64,000 nt of DNA from Leucobacter sp042726155 (GCF_042726155.1 NZ_JBHXHV010000003.1:124001-188000); one strand, 5' to 3'; shown: positions 54,190 through 63,078, counted from the first letter of the stretch. Translations and numbers: made by a program. Notes: generated from the letters alone by a model not told the origin.

Positions 54190-55441
54190 TACAGCGCTCC
54201 CAGAGGGATACAGCGAGGCCGACGCCGAGCGCTTCGTGCCCGAGACTCATGCGGGTGCCCGCAGCGATTTTGCACGGGATCGCGCTCGCGTGTTGCACTC
54301 GAGCGGGTGGCGGCGGCTCGCCGCCAAAACGCAGGTGCTGAGCCCGACGGCGGGCATTGATTTCGCACGCAATCGACTGACGCACTCGCTCGAGGTCGCG
54401 CAGGTCGGGCGCGAACTGGCCGTATCGCTCCGCCTTGCGCAAGACGTCGTGGATACGGCGTGCCTCGCGCACGACCTCGGTCACCCGCCGTTCGGGCACA
54501 ACGGCGAGAAGGCGTTGAACGCTTGGGCGGCAGACGCTGGCGGCTTCGAGGGCAACGCCCAGACGCTCCGCGTGCTGGCGCGTCTCGAACCCAAACGCTT
54601 CACGGACGACGGCGTGAGCGTCGGGCTCAATCTGACGCGCGCCACGCTCGACGCGAGCTGCAAGTACCCGTGGAGCCTTGCAGAGGCCGCGCCGGGAAGT
54701 GTGAAGTTCGGCTACTTCGGTGACGACGCTCCGATCTTCAACTGGTTGCGCGAGGGTGCCCCCGAGCGCCGCAAGTGCGCAGAGGCGCAAGTGATGGATC
54801 TCTCCGACGACATCGCTTACTCTGTGCACGACTTTGAAGACGCAGTGGTGAGCGGGTTCATTGACCCCGAGATCTTGACGGCGCGTTCCGGTCATGACTC
54901 GTTGATTCGCGCGGTGTCTGAGTGGGCCGGGGGCACCTACACGAGCGATGAGCTGGGGGCGGCCTACAATCGCATTTCCGAATCGGAGACCTGGCTGCGG
55001 CGCTGGGACGAGTCGCGCGCCCATCAGGCGCAGCTCAAGAATTTCACGAGCGAGATGATCGGGCGGTTCGCGCGCGCGTCAATCGCCGCGACGCTCGAGG
55101 CCGCAGATGGTGCGTCGCTCGCTCGGTATGGCGCGTCGATCATCGTGCCGCGCGAGATCCGCGCCGAAATCGCCGTGCTCAAGGGTATCGTTGCAGCGTT
55201 CGTGATGGCGAGCGGCCGGCGACAGCCAACGTACCGGCGTCAGCGCGATCTACTGAGCGAATTGCTCGAGGTGTTGTGGGACTCGGGGGAGAGCGAACTC
55301 GAGCCAGCGTTCGCGGCCGATTTCCTTGCCGCGGCCGACGATGCTGGCCGCCGCCGCGCCATCGTCGATCAGGTCGCGTCGCTCACAGACCAGTCCGCGA
55401 TCACCTGGCACCGGCGGCTGTGTGATGTTCCGCTCGTCTGA
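54182..55441 (+). CDS. dgt: deoxyguanosinetriphosphate triphosphohydrolase family protein
   Basis: HD-domain dNTP triphosphohydrolase (419 aa) that removes tripolyphosphate from dNTPs. The HD motif is split as usual: RNRLTHSLEVAQ (His), HDLGHPPFGHNGE (His-Asp) and DLSDDIAYSVHDFEDAV (Asp). An N-terminal SDFARDRARVLHSSGWRRLAAKTQV segment is characteristic. GTG 54182 overlaps the dus stop region by eight bases, so the two genes are coupled. The dus-dgt-dnaG order is common in actinobacteria. Confidence 0.93.
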   Translation: MANTALPEGYSEADAERFVPETHAGARSDFARDRARVLHSSGWRRLAAKTQVLSPTAGIDFARNRLTHSLEVAQVGRELAVSLRLAQDVVDTACLAHDLGHPPFGHNGEKALNAWAADAGGFEGNAQTLRVLARLEPKRFTDDGVSVGLNLTRATLDASCKYPWSLAEAAPGSVKFGYFGDDAPIFNWLREGAPERRKCAEAQVMDLSDDIAYSVHDFEDAVVSGFIDPEILTARSGHDSLIRAVSEWAGGTYTSDELGAAYNRISESETWLRRWDESRAHQAQLKNFTSEMIGRFARASIAATLEAADGASLARYGASIIVPREIRAEIAVLKGIVAAFVMASGRRQPTYRRQRDLLSELLEVLWDSGESELEPAFAADFLAAADDAGRRRAIVDQVASLTDQSAITWHRRLCDVPLV

Positions 55442-55454
55442 AATCTCACAGCAC

Positions 55455-55460
55455 TAGACT
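55455..55460 (+). promoter_or_regulatory. -10 element for dnaG
   Basis: TAGACT with an eight-base gap to the ATG at 55469, so little or no leader. Confidence 0.45.
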
Positions 55461-55468
55461 GAGCAGCT

Positions 55469-57583
55469 ATGGCAGGTCGGATCCGTGCGAGCGATATCGA
55501 GGAAGTGAAGCGCCGCACCAACCTTGCCGATCTCGTGGGTGACTACGTCACGCTGAAGAGCGCTGGCATCGACTCGATGAAGGGCCTGTGCCCCTTCCAC
55601 GACGAGCGCAGCCCCAGCTTTCACGTGCGGCCCGCGCTCGGGTACTACCACTGCTTTGGCTGCGGTGAGTCCGGAGACGCATTCACGTTCGTGCAGCGCA
55701 TGGATCACCTCACGTTTGCCGAGACAGTCGAGCGTCTTGCCGCGCGCATCCACTACGGCCTGACATACGAAGAAGGGAACTTCTCGCGCGAAGACGGCCC
55801 GAATCGCGCGCGCTTACTCGCCGCGAATACCGCGGCCGCGGCGTACTTCGTCGAGCAGCTGGCCGGGGACGAAGCTGCGACAGCGCGAGAGTTTCTCGGG
55901 CAGCGCGGTTTCGACGCGGCTGCCTGTGAGCGATTCGGGGTGGGGTACGCCCCGCGGGGCTGGGACGGCATGAGCGGGCACCTGCGCGGTCTTGGCTACA
56001 CTCCCCAGGAACTCGTGCTCTCGGGTCTCGCCTCCGAGGGACAGCGCGGCGCCTACGATCGCTTCCGCGGACGCATCGTGTGGCCCATCCGAGATACCAG
56101 CGGACAGACTCTCGGGTTTGGCGCGCGCAAGCTGTACGAGGACGACAACGGCCCGAAGTACCTGAACACGCCCGAGTCTCCCGTCTATCACAAGTCCCAG
56201 GTGCTCTACGGGCTCGATCTCGCGAAACGCGCGATCTCGCGCGGCAAGCGCGCCGTCGTGGTCGAGGGATACACCGATGTGATGGCCTGCCACCTGGCAG
56301 GTATCGAGACCGCGGTCGCCACCTGTGGCACGGCATTTGGCAAGGACCACATCGCCGTGCTGCGGCGCATCATGGGTGACGACTCCGCGGCCGAGGTGAT
56401 CTTCACCTTCGACCCCGATGAGGCTGGCCAAAAGGCGGCGCTGCGTGCGTTCAGCGAAGAGCGACGGTTCACTGCGCAGACGTATGTTGCAGTGGCGCCC
56501 GAAGGGCTCGACCCGTCGGACCTGCGTCAGCACCGCGGCGACGAGGCGGTGCGCGAATTGTTCACGCGTAAGCAGCCCCTGTTCGAATTTGCGCTTCGCC
56601 AGGCGATTGCTCGCTTCGATCTCAACAGCGTTGAAGGACGCGTCGCTGCGCTGCGCGAGGCCGCGCCGATCATTGCAGAGATCAAAGATCCGTCGCTTCG
56701 GCCCGGATACACGCGAGAACTCACGCGGATGCTCGGCGCCGAGCTCGGCGAAGTGCAGCAGGCGGTGCGCGCCGCAGAGCGGGCGCCACGAAGCAATGAT
56801 CGCGCAAACGATCGCGAGCGGCAGCAGCAGCCGTCGCAGCAACGCGGCACCCAGCAGCAGCGCCAGCAACAGCCGACTCCGCAGCAGGCTCGCTCGAATC
56901 AACAGGGGCAGCAGTCCCGGCAAGGGCAGCCGGAGCAGCAGCGCAGCGGCGGTCAGCGACGGTCCGCGCGGCAGAGCGGCGTCGACCACTACGGCGACGG
57001 GCCGAGCGATCAGTACGACGACCGCGGCGACCAGCTCGACGGTCGATTCGGCGACCAATACGGCGGTCAGGGAGACGCGTACGGTGATCCGGCGCCCGCC
57101 CCGGCCAGGCGCATCGGGTTGTCCTCACTTCGCAACGCACCCACGACGTGGCTCGAGCGGGACGCTCTGATGGCGATGATGCAGCAGGGCGAATCGGTCG
57201 GTGCAGAGTTGATGCAGCAGGCGGTCACGGCGCAGGTGCTCGATCCCGATCTGCACATCGTGCGAGACGCGATGGGCGCGGCGCTGGGTTCCCTCGGCAC
57301 GCCAACGTGGTTGGAATCGGTGCTCGGTGCCGCGCCCGACACCCACCACGGGTTGATCCGCGAGCTCGCGATAGCCCCGATGCCGCAGCGCAACCTCGAC
57401 CAGCTTGCGGCCTACTCCCGAGACGTTGTTGTCTCGCTACTCGACCGAGATCTAGTAGAGCTGAAACGCGAACTGCTCGCGCGGCATCAACGCATCGGTG
57501 ACTCCGGCGATCCGCGTGCCCGACGCATTCAGGAGCAGCTCGTCGCCCTCGAAGCCGCGCGTCGCAGTCTGCGCGGCGATTGA
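55469..57583 (+). CDS. dnaG: DNA primase
   Basis: Replication primase (704 aa). The CHC2 zinc domain is CPFHDERSPSF (Cys41, His44) with HCFGCG (Cys62, Cys65). The Toprim core has AVVVEGYTDVMACHLAG, ATCGTAFGKDH and the metal-binding FDPDEAGQKAA. Between about residues 440 and 540 there is a low-complexity Gln/Arg/Ser-rich linker (QQRGTQQQRQQQPTPQQ), then a Tyr/Asp/Gly-rich part, before the C-terminal helicase-interaction helices. The linker is longer and more Gln-rich than in E. coli primase. A leaderless-type -10 precedes the ATG. Confidence 0.95.
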   Translation: MAGRIRASDIEEVKRRTNLADLVGDYVTLKSAGIDSMKGLCPFHDERSPSFHVRPALGYYHCFGCGESGDAFTFVQRMDHLTFAETVERLAARIHYGLTYEEGNFSREDGPNRARLLAANTAAAAYFVEQLAGDEAATAREFLGQRGFDAAACERFGVGYAPRGWDGMSGHLRGLGYTPQELVLSGLASEGQRGAYDRFRGRIVWPIRDTSGQTLGFGARKLYEDDNGPKYLNTPESPVYHKSQVLYGLDLAKRAISRGKRAVVVEGYTDVMACHLAGIETAVATCGTAFGKDHIAVLRRIMGDDSAAEVIFTFDPDEAGQKAALRAFSEERRFTAQTYVAVAPEGLDPSDLRQHRGDEAVRELFTRKQPLFEFALRQAIARFDLNSVEGRVAALREAAPIIAEIKDPSLRPGYTRELTRMLGAELGEVQQAVRAAERAPRSNDRANDRERQQQPSQQRGTQQQRQQQPTPQQARSNQQGQQSRQGQPEQQRSGGQRRSARQSGVDHYGDGPSDQYDDRGDQLDGRFGDQYGGQGDAYGDPAPAPARRIGLSSLRNAPTTWLERDALMAMMQQGESVGAELMQQAVTAQVLDPDLHIVRDAMGAALGSLGTPTWLESVLGAAPDTHHGLIRELAIAPMPQRNLDQLAAYSRDVVVSLLDRDLVELKRELLARHQRIGDSGDPRARRIQEQLVALEAARRSLRGD

Positions 57584-57677
57584 GCGGCGAGCCGACTCGC
57601 ACCCGCGCGGCCGCCGCGCCATGCCCTAGGCTGCTGGACAGACGGAGCACACCCCGAACCCCCGAGGAGATTTCAGG

Positions 57678-58526
57678 ATGCCCCACCCCGTAGTCGACGC
57701 CGACCCCACGATCCGCGTCTCTGATCTTTCGCTGTCATACCCGGCTCATGCCGGCGGGCGCGAATTCGAGGCGGTCGAGGGGCTGACGTTCGACGTCGCC
57801 CGTGGCGACGTGTTCGCGCTGCTCGGTGAGAGCGGATCGGGGAAGTCGACGCTCGCTAAGTTCCTCGCCGGTCGCGCGAACGAAGCGACTGAGAAATCGG
57901 GCAGGATCCGCCTCACCGGCGGCGAGGCGAGTGTGATGGACGTGCCCATGAAGCGGCTGGGACGGCGCACGCGTGCGCGTCTCACCGCGTACGTCGGGCA
58001 TCTGTCGCAAGACGCTGGGGCGACGCTCACTCCCGAACTCAACGTAGGTGACATTCTGTTCGAGCCGATCGTGGAGCGCAGCAAACATTTCGATCGCGAC
58101 GTGCTCGGTGAGCGCATCGCCGAAATGATGGACATCGTCGCGCTTCCGCTGGCGAAGCTGCAGGAGTATCCGTACGAACTCTCCAAGGGGCAGCGGCAGC
58201 GGGTCGCAGTGATGCGGTCGCTGATGCTTGATCCCAGACTGTTGATCGCCGACGAGCCGACTCTCGGCGTCGACGCCAACAACCGCCCGAAGATTGTGGA
58301 GCTGCTGCGCTGGTATCGGGAACGCACCGACGCGACGATGCTGCTAATCAGTCACGACATCGGCATGCTCGAAGCGCTCGTGCAAGACGTGCTCGTGATG
58401 CAGCAGGGGCGGCTCGTGGGTCGCGGCGATATCAATGAGATCTTCCGCAACGCCGATCACGGCTACGTGCAGCGCCTCGCGCAGGCGCTGCGAGCGACGG
58501 CCTACGACGAGATAGCGGAGGAGTAG
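57678..58526 (+). CDS. ABC transporter ATP-binding protein (peptide/nickel type), orphan
   Basis: A 282-residue single ABC ATPase with Walker A LLGESGSGKSTLAKFLAG, Q-loop VGHLSQDAGATLTPELNV, a signature region YELSKGQRQRVAVMRSLM (S-K-G-Q rather than SGGQ), Walker B LLIADEPTLGVDANN and H-loop LLISHDIGMLE. The overall pattern resembles DppD/DppF-type ATPases. No permease or binding protein is nearby, so its partners are elsewhere or it has another role. A GAGGAG site precedes the ATG. Confidence 0.85.
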   Translation: MPHPVVDADPTIRVSDLSLSYPAHAGGREFEAVEGLTFDVARGDVFALLGESGSGKSTLAKFLAGRANEATEKSGRIRLTGGEASVMDVPMKRLGRRTRARLTAYVGHLSQDAGATLTPELNVGDILFEPIVERSKHFDRDVLGERIAEMMDIVALPLAKLQEYPYELSKGQRQRVAVMRSLMLDPRLLIADEPTLGVDANNRPKIVELLRWYRERTDATMLLISHDIGMLEALVQDVLVMQQGRLVGRGDINEIFRNADHGYVQRLAQALRATAYDEIAEE

Positions 58527-58585
58527 CCGTAAATCGGCGGGAGTATCACCGTCCGTCGTCCGGGAATCGCCCGGGCCGACCTGAT

Positions 58586-58615
58586 TTGCACACGCACATC
58601 GCGGCTTGCTAATCT
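58586..58615 (+). promoter_or_regulatory. promoter of tRNA-Asn
   Basis: -35 TTGCAC (58586-58591) and -10 TAATCT (58610-58615) with an 18-base spacer, 22 bases before the tRNA. The -35 is identical to that of the Gly-Cys-Val tRNA operon. Confidence 0.7.
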
Positions 58616-58637
58616 AGTCTGGTTGCAGTCGCAATGA

Positions 58638-58710
58638 TCCCCTGTAGCTCAGTTGGCAGAGCGCTTGACTGTTAATCAGGATGTCGCTGGTTCGAGCCCA
58701 GCCGGGGGAG
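58638..58710 (+). tRNA. tRNA-Asn (GTT)
   Basis: 73-nt cloverleaf: acceptor TCCCCTG/CGGGGGA with one G-U pair, anticodon loop CTGTTAA (GTT), T-arm TGGTTCGAGCCCA, discriminator G. No encoded CCA. Confidence 0.95.
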
Positions 58711-58715
58711 CGATC

Positions 58716-58750
58716 AAAGCCCTTACCCTTGCGGTAGGGGCTTTTTCGTT
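58716..58750 (+). terminator. tRNA-Asn terminator
   Basis: 12-bp arms (58716-58727 and 58733-58744) with one wobble pair, a five-base loop and a T-rich tail. Confidence 0.85.
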
Positions 58751-58832
58751 TCGGCAGGTAGTTTTGTCAACTGGCAGCTGTGCTGTGCTCTTTTGTTCTG
58801 CTTCATTTTTATCTTCGTCGGCGGGGGACACA

Positions 58833-59414
58833 ATGACCTGGGAATCTGATCGCGCGGCGGGTGCTGCTGTTTCTGTGCCCGGCGACCGGGGCCGGATCAT
58901 CGCGGTCGCGCCCTACGGATCGCCAGAGGTCGACGAAGCGGCGTGGATCGCACCTGGCGCCGTAGTTGTCGGCAATGTGCGCATCGGCGCGCGCTCGAGC
59001 GTTTGGTACAACGCAGTGCTGCGCGGTGACTCCGACGCGGTGCGCGTGGGGGAGCGAACCAACATTCAAGACGGTGCGGTCGTGCACACGCAGCACGGGG
59101 ACGCCGCGGTGATCGGCAATGACGTATCCGTTGGGCACCTCGCGATGATTCACGGTGCGACGATCGAGGACGGTTGCCTCATCGGCATGCACGCGACGGT
59201 GCTCACCGGTGCAGTGGTGGGTGCCGGAAGTCTCGTCGCGGCTGGCGCTGTCGTTCCGCAGGGCATGATCGTGCCGCCGCACTCACTCGTGGTGGGCGTG
59301 CCCGGGCGTGTCGTGCGGGAACTGCGCGACGACGACCGGGAGGCGGTGCGTCTGAACTCGGAGCGCTACCTCACGACCACTGAACACCACCGTACGGCGA
59401 CACGCGCTGACTGA
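58833..59414 (+). CDS. gamma carbonic anhydrase family protein
   Basis: A 193-residue left-handed beta-helix (hexapeptide repeat) protein. Repeats run through PGAVVVGNVRIGARSSVWYNAVLRGD, and the three zinc histidines are in VVHTQHGD, SVGHLAMIHG. It resembles the YrdA/PaaY-type gamma carbonic anhydrases; enzymatic activity is not assured for this group. A short disordered N-terminus of about 20 residues comes first. The ATG at 58833 follows GGGGGA and is preferred because the upstream reading would extend into the tRNA. Confidence 0.87.
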   Translation: MTWESDRAAGAAVSVPGDRGRIIAVAPYGSPEVDEAAWIAPGAVVVGNVRIGARSSVWYNAVLRGDSDAVRVGERTNIQDGAVVHTQHGDAAVIGNDVSVGHLAMIHGATIEDGCLIGMHATVLTGAVVGAGSLVAAGAVVPQGMIVPPHSLVVGVPGRVVRELRDDDREAVRLNSERYLTTTEHHRTATRAD

Positions 59415-59445
59415 ATGCGCGTTCGTGGCGCTGCGCTCGATGCAG

Positions 59446-59451
59446 TATGCT
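59446..59451 (+). promoter_or_regulatory. -10 element for tRNA-Gly (TCC)
   Basis: TATGCT, about 39 bases before the tRNA, with a poor -35 (TTCGTG, 18-base spacer). Confidence 0.4.
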
Positions 59452-59489
59452 CGGTGAGGTGCTTCGGCAACACGTGCTGCACGCAGCTC

Positions 59490-59560
59490 GGGGATGTAGC
59501 TCAATGGTAGAGCCTCAGTCTTCCAAACTGATTACGCGGGTTCGATTCCCGTCATCCCCT
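59490..59560 (+). tRNA. tRNA-Gly (TCC)
   Basis: 71-nt cloverleaf: acceptor GGGGATG/CATCCCC, anticodon loop CTTCCAA (TCC), T-arm GGGTTCGATTCCC; CCA is encoded at 59561-59563. Second glycine tRNA in the window. Confidence 0.95.
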
Positions 59561-59653
59561 CCAAATCTCCTCTTTCCGGCCAGCCAGGTCGCCGCGCGCT
59601 GCCGCGCCGCGCCACCGTGCCCGGCGCCCCGCCGCCGCGCGGTGCCGCTTCGG

Positions 59654-59750
59654 GAGGCGACAGAAACTCCGCCTAAAACGCGATTTTGAGCGGAGTTTTT
59701 GTCGCCTCGGGTGGGAGTTTTTGTCGCCGCGGGCGGGAGTTCCGGTCGCC
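59654..59750. repeat. intergenic palindrome with tandem arm repeats (element B)
   Basis: Inverted repeat of 19 bases (59654-59672 and 59690-59708, one wobble) with a 17-base loop that holds a small AAAA/TTTT stem. The right arm core GGAGTTTTTGTCGCC (59692-59706) is repeated at 59714-59728 and, diverged, at 59736-59750 (period 22). It fills most of the 297-base gap between tRNA-Gly and tRNA-Pro, where I see no gene. It shares the arm motif CGACAGAA and general design with the element after ruvC. Confidence 0.8.
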
Positions 59751-59799
59751 ACCAGGGGGTGCTCGGTGCGGCTTGCTCCCGTCTCAGCCGCCGATCGGC

Positions 59800-59805
59800 T
59801 AGACT
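59800..59805 (+). promoter_or_regulatory. -10 element for tRNA-Pro (and possibly tig)
   Basis: TAGACT, about 52 bases before the tRNA; an upstream TTGCTC is 21 bases away, longer than ideal. Confidence 0.4.
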
Positions 59806-59857
59806 TGCTCGGGTTGTGCGCGTCCGCGCGCCATCGCAATGGATCACCCGGGTATTC

Positions 59858-59932
59858 CGGGGCGTAGCTCAGCTTGGCTAGAGCGCCCGCTTTGGGAGCG
59901 GGAGGTCGCAGGTTCGAATCCTGTCGCCCCGA
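59858..59932 (+). tRNA. tRNA-Pro (TGG)
   Basis: 75-nt cloverleaf: acceptor CGGGGCG/CGCCCCG, anticodon stem CCCGC/GCGGG with loop TTTGGGA (TGG), T-arm AGGTTCGAATCCT; CCA is encoded at 59933-59935. It is 59 bases upstream of tig with no terminator between, so tig may be read from the same transcript. Confidence 0.95.
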
Positions 59933-59991
59933 CCAGGGTCCGCCGGCCCGAAACCGGCATCCGAACAACATTCTGATGATGAGAGGCCAAA

Positions 59992-61533
59992 TTGCCGAAG
60001 ACGACAGCTGAGAAGCTCACTCCGACCCGCGCCAAGCTGAGCGTGGAAGTTTCGCTCGACGAGCTGGAGCCCTACCTCAAGCAGGCGTACAAGACCATCT
60101 CCGAGCAGGTCTCGATCCCCGGCTTCCGCAAGGGTAAGGTGCCGGCACCGATCATCGACCAGCGTGTCGGCCGCGAAGCCGTCATCCAGGAAGCGGTGAA
60201 CAGCTCACTCGACGACTTCTACCAGGCAGCACTCGCCGAGGCAGACGAGCGCCCGATGGGCCGCCCGACCGCTGACGTTGCGCAGTGGCCTGACGCCAAG
60301 GATCCGAAGAGCACGCTCGTGCTGTCGTTCGAGGTCGAGGTGCGCCCCGAGTTCACGCTGCCCAAGTACGACGGCCTGAAGCTGACCGTTGACAACGTCG
60401 AAATCGACGAGGCTGCTGTTGACGCTGAGCTGACCAAGCTGCGCGAGCGCTTTGGCACTCTCGTGACCGTGGATCGCCCGGCCAAGACCGGCGATTTTGT
60501 TGAACTCGATCTCACCGCCACGATCGACGGCACCGAGGTCGACCAGGCCAGCGGCGTCTCGTACGAGATTGGTGCGGGCAACCTCCTCACCGGCACCGAC
60601 GAGGCCGTCGAGACGCTCACCGCTGGCGAGACCACGAACTTCACCTCGCAGCTGCTCGGCGGCGAGTACGAGGGTCAGGACGCTGAGGTCGAGCTGACGC
60701 TCACCGCCGTCAAGGAGCGCGAGCTGCCCGAGGCTGACGACGAGTTCGCACAGCTCGCGAGCGAGTTCGACACGATCGCTGAGCTCCGCGAGAGCCTCAA
60801 GGAGCAGGTCTCGAAGGCCTCCGTCTTCGCGCAGGGCCAGCAGGCTCGTGACCTCTTCACCTCGACCCTCATCGAGCAGGCCGGCATCCCGGTCTCCGAG
60901 GAGCTCGTCGAAGAAGAGGTGCACCGTCACCTCGAGGGTGAGGGTCGTCTTGAAGACGACGAGCACCGCGCAGAGGTTCGCAAGTCGTCTGAAGAGCAGA
61001 TCCAGCTCCAGCTGCTGCTCGACGCGATCGTTGAGGCCGAGGGTGTTACCCCGACGCAGAACGAGCTCTCGCAGTACATCTTCCAGTCGGCTCAGCAGTA
61101 CGGCATGGAGCCCACCCAGTTCCTCCAGGCGATCAGCCAGGGCAACCAGATGGGCGTCATCCTCGGCGAGGTCACCCGCAACAAGGCCCTCGCGGTCGCA
61201 CTCGCGAAGGCCGTCGTTGTCGACCAGGACGGCAACACCGTCGACCTGAGCGAGTTCACCGCCGTCGACACCGATGACGAGAACGCTAACGACGAGAACG
61301 CTGACGACGCAGCAGGCGAGGTCGCCGCGGCCGAGAAGGCCCCCGCGAAGAAGAAGCCCGCTGCAAAGAAGGCTGCTCCGAAGAAGGCCGCCGCTGACGC
61401 AGAGGCCGTCGAGCCCGCGGCAGCCGACGACGAGGATGCCAAGAAGGCCGCTCGCTCCGCAGCAGCCAAGAAGGCAGCCGCGACGCGCGCCGCCAAGAAG
61501 GCCGCTGCCGAGGCTGAGGAAGCCGGCAAGTAA
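59992..61533 (+). CDS. tig: trigger factor with long Lys/Ala-rich tail
   Basis: Ribosome-associated chaperone and peptidyl-prolyl isomerase (513 aa). The ribosome-binding domain contains GFRKGKVPAPIIDQRVG (signature near residue 43), the PPIase domain starts near 160 (PAKTGDFVELDLTATIDG), and a helical chaperone domain follows to about 425. Residues 430-513 are an acidic stretch and then a Lys/Ala/Pro-rich tail (APKKAAA, AAKKAAATRAAKKAAA), absent from the 432-residue E. coli protein. TTG 59992 is preceded by GAGAGG. A 20-bp terminator follows. Confidence 0.95.
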   Translation: MPKTTAEKLTPTRAKLSVEVSLDELEPYLKQAYKTISEQVSIPGFRKGKVPAPIIDQRVGREAVIQEAVNSSLDDFYQAALAEADERPMGRPTADVAQWPDAKDPKSTLVLSFEVEVRPEFTLPKYDGLKLTVDNVEIDEAAVDAELTKLRERFGTLVTVDRPAKTGDFVELDLTATIDGTEVDQASGVSYEIGAGNLLTGTDEAVETLTAGETTNFTSQLLGGEYEGQDAEVELTLTAVKERELPEADDEFAQLASEFDTIAELRESLKEQVSKASVFAQGQQARDLFTSTLIEQAGIPVSEELVEEEVHRHLEGEGRLEDDEHRAEVRKSSEEQIQLQLLLDAIVEAEGVTPTQNELSQYIFQSAQQYGMEPTQFLQAISQGNQMGVILGEVTRNKALAVALAKAVVVDQDGNTVDLSEFTAVDTDDENANDENADDAAGEVAAAEKAPAKKKPAAKKAAPKKAAADAEAVEPAAADDEDAKKAARSAAAKKAAATRAAKKAAAEAEEAGK

Positions 61534-61544
61534 CTTTCGCAGTA

Positions 61545-61588
61545 CGCAAGGATCCCCCGCCTCTTCCGAGAGGCGGGGGATCCTTGCG
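61545..61588. terminator. tig terminator
   Basis: Perfect 20-bp arms (61545-61564 and 61569-61588) around the four-base loop TCCG. Confidence 0.9.
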
Positions 61589-61681
61589 TTTGGCGCTCGC
61601 CATGCGCCCACGGCGAACACGGCAGCCGAGGCGCGAACGACTCGGTACGCTCGAATCAAGCAACAACGAATGGAGCGCCGC

Positions 61682-62266
61682 ATGGCTGAACAGACGCCAC
61701 CGAACAGCGTGTTCGAACGACTGCTGAAGGACCGTATTATCTGGCTCGGTTCCGAGGTGCGTGACGATAACGCGAATGAGATCTGTGCAAAGATCCTGCT
61801 GCTCGCAGCTGAGGATCCGAAGTCAGACATCTACCTCTACATCAACTCGCCCGGTGGCTCGATCACCGCGGGTATGGCAATCTACGACACGATGTCGTTC
61901 GTTCCCAACGACATCGTCACCGTCGGTATCGGCATGGCGGCCTCCATGGGTCAGTTCCTGCTCACCGCGGGCACCAAGGGCAAGCGCTACATCACGCCGA
62001 ACGCGCGCGTTCTGCTGCACCAGCCGCACGGTGGCTTCGGCGGTACGGCGAGCGACATCCAGACCCAGGCTCAGCTCATCACTTCGATGAAGAACCGCCT
62101 CGCCGAGATCACCGCGGCGCAGACGGGCAAGACTCTGGAACAGATCAACGAAGACGGAGACCGCGACCGGTGGTTTACCGCTGACGAGGCGCTCGAATAC
62201 GGCTTCATTGATTACATCCGCGACTCTGCCACCGATGTCATCGGCGGCGGCGGCACGAGCAACTAA
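61682..62266 (+). CDS. clpP1: ATP-dependent Clp protease proteolytic subunit, first paralog
   Basis: Serine protease (194 aa) forming part of the Clp barrel. Catalytic triad: Ser88 in GMAASMGQ, His113 in LLHQPHGG and Asp162 in EDGDRDRWF. NSPGGSITAGMAIYDTM is the conserved handle segment. The ATG follows GGAG; a TACGCT about 31 bases upstream is a possible -10. It forms an operon with the second clpP 26 bases downstream. Actinobacteria normally need both paralogs to make an active mixed ClpP1P2 barrel. Confidence 0.95.
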   Translation: MAEQTPPNSVFERLLKDRIIWLGSEVRDDNANEICAKILLLAAEDPKSDIYLYINSPGGSITAGMAIYDTMSFVPNDIVTVGIGMAASMGQFLLTAGTKGKRYITPNARVLLHQPHGGFGGTASDIQTQAQLITSMKNRLAEITAAQTGKTLEQINEDGDRDRWFTADEALEYGFIDYIRDSATDVIGGGGTSN

Positions 62267-62292
62267 CGCGACAGCAGGAAGCAATCGATTCG

Positions 62293-62964
62293 ATGAATAC
62301 TTCATACATGCCCCAGTCCGGTGGATCGAGCCTGCTGATGCCGGAGGCGCGCTACGTGCTCCCGTCGTTCGAGGAGCGCACCGCCTACGGCTACAAGCGC
62401 CAGGATCCCTACGCGAAGCTCTTTGAGGATCGCATCATCTTCCTCGGTGTGCAGGTTGATGATGCCTCGGCAGACGACGTCATGGCGCAGCTACTGGTGC
62501 TCGAGAGCCAGGATCCCGAGCGCGACATTACGATGTACATCAACTCACCCGGTGGCTCGTTCACCGCGATGACGGCGATCTACGACACGATGCAGTACAT
62601 TCGCCCCCATGTGCAGACCGTGTGCCTCGGTCAGGCCGCATCAGCTGCGGCCGTCCTGCTCGCGGGCGGAACGCCGGGCAAGCGCCTCGCGCTGCCGAAC
62701 GCTCGCGTGCTGATTCATCAGCCGTCGAGCGGCCAGGGTGGCCACGGCCAGGCCTCCGACATCGAGATCCAGGCTCGCGAGATCCTGCGCATGCGCGAGT
62801 GGCTCGAAGAGACGCTCTCGAAGCACTCAAAGCGCACCGTCGCCGAGGTGAATCGTGACATCGATCGCGATAAGATTCTGAGCGCACAGGAGGCGTTCGA
62901 ATACGGTCTCGTTGACCAGGTGCTGACGAGCCGGAAGAACCCGCAGCCGGTTATTTCCAAGTAG
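62293..62964 (+). CDS. clpP2: ATP-dependent Clp protease proteolytic subunit, second paralog
   Basis: Second ClpP (223 aa) with an N-terminal propeptide-like extension of about 28 residues before the conserved core. Catalytic triad: Ser117 in LGQAASAAAVLL, His142 in IHQPSSG and Asp193 in DIDRDKIL. Compared with clpP1 the GMAASMGQ pattern is replaced by GQAASAAA, the usual difference between the two actinobacterial paralogs. It is likely co-transcribed with clpP1; clpX follows after a hairpin. Confidence 0.95.
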   Translation: MNTSYMPQSGGSSLLMPEARYVLPSFEERTAYGYKRQDPYAKLFEDRIIFLGVQVDDASADDVMAQLLVLESQDPERDITMYINSPGGSFTAMTAIYDTMQYIRPHVQTVCLGQAASAAAVLLAGGTPGKRLALPNARVLIHQPSSGQGGHGQASDIEIQAREILRMREWLEETLSKHSKRTVAEVNRDIDRDKILSAQEAFEYGLVDQVLTSRKNPQPVISK

Positions 62965-62969
62965 TCGAA

Positions 62970-62999
62970 CGGAGCCTCGGGGGCGACCCCGGGGCTCCG
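62970..62999 (+). terminator. hairpin after clpP2
   Basis: 13-bp arms (62970-62982 and 62987-62999) with one wobble pair and the tetraloop GCGA, six bases past the stop. Probably a terminator or attenuator before clpX. Confidence 0.75.
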
Positions 63000-63031
63000 G
63001 CGCGCCGCCCGTCAATGTCTGAGGCTCCCGC

Positions 63032-63037
63032 TAGTCT
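63032..63037 (+). promoter_or_regulatory. -10 element for clpX
   Basis: TAGTCT, 42 bases before the clpX ATG; the leader includes a GAAGGAG ribosome site. Confidence 0.4.
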
Positions 63038-63078
63038 CGAAGACACCGGATCAGACCGAGTAGGTGAAGGAGTTTCGC

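Noticed and set aside
60205..61830. 541-codon open frame antisense to tig
   Set aside because: Shadow of strongly GC-biased codon use in trigger factor, crosses the tig terminator and shows no family motif.
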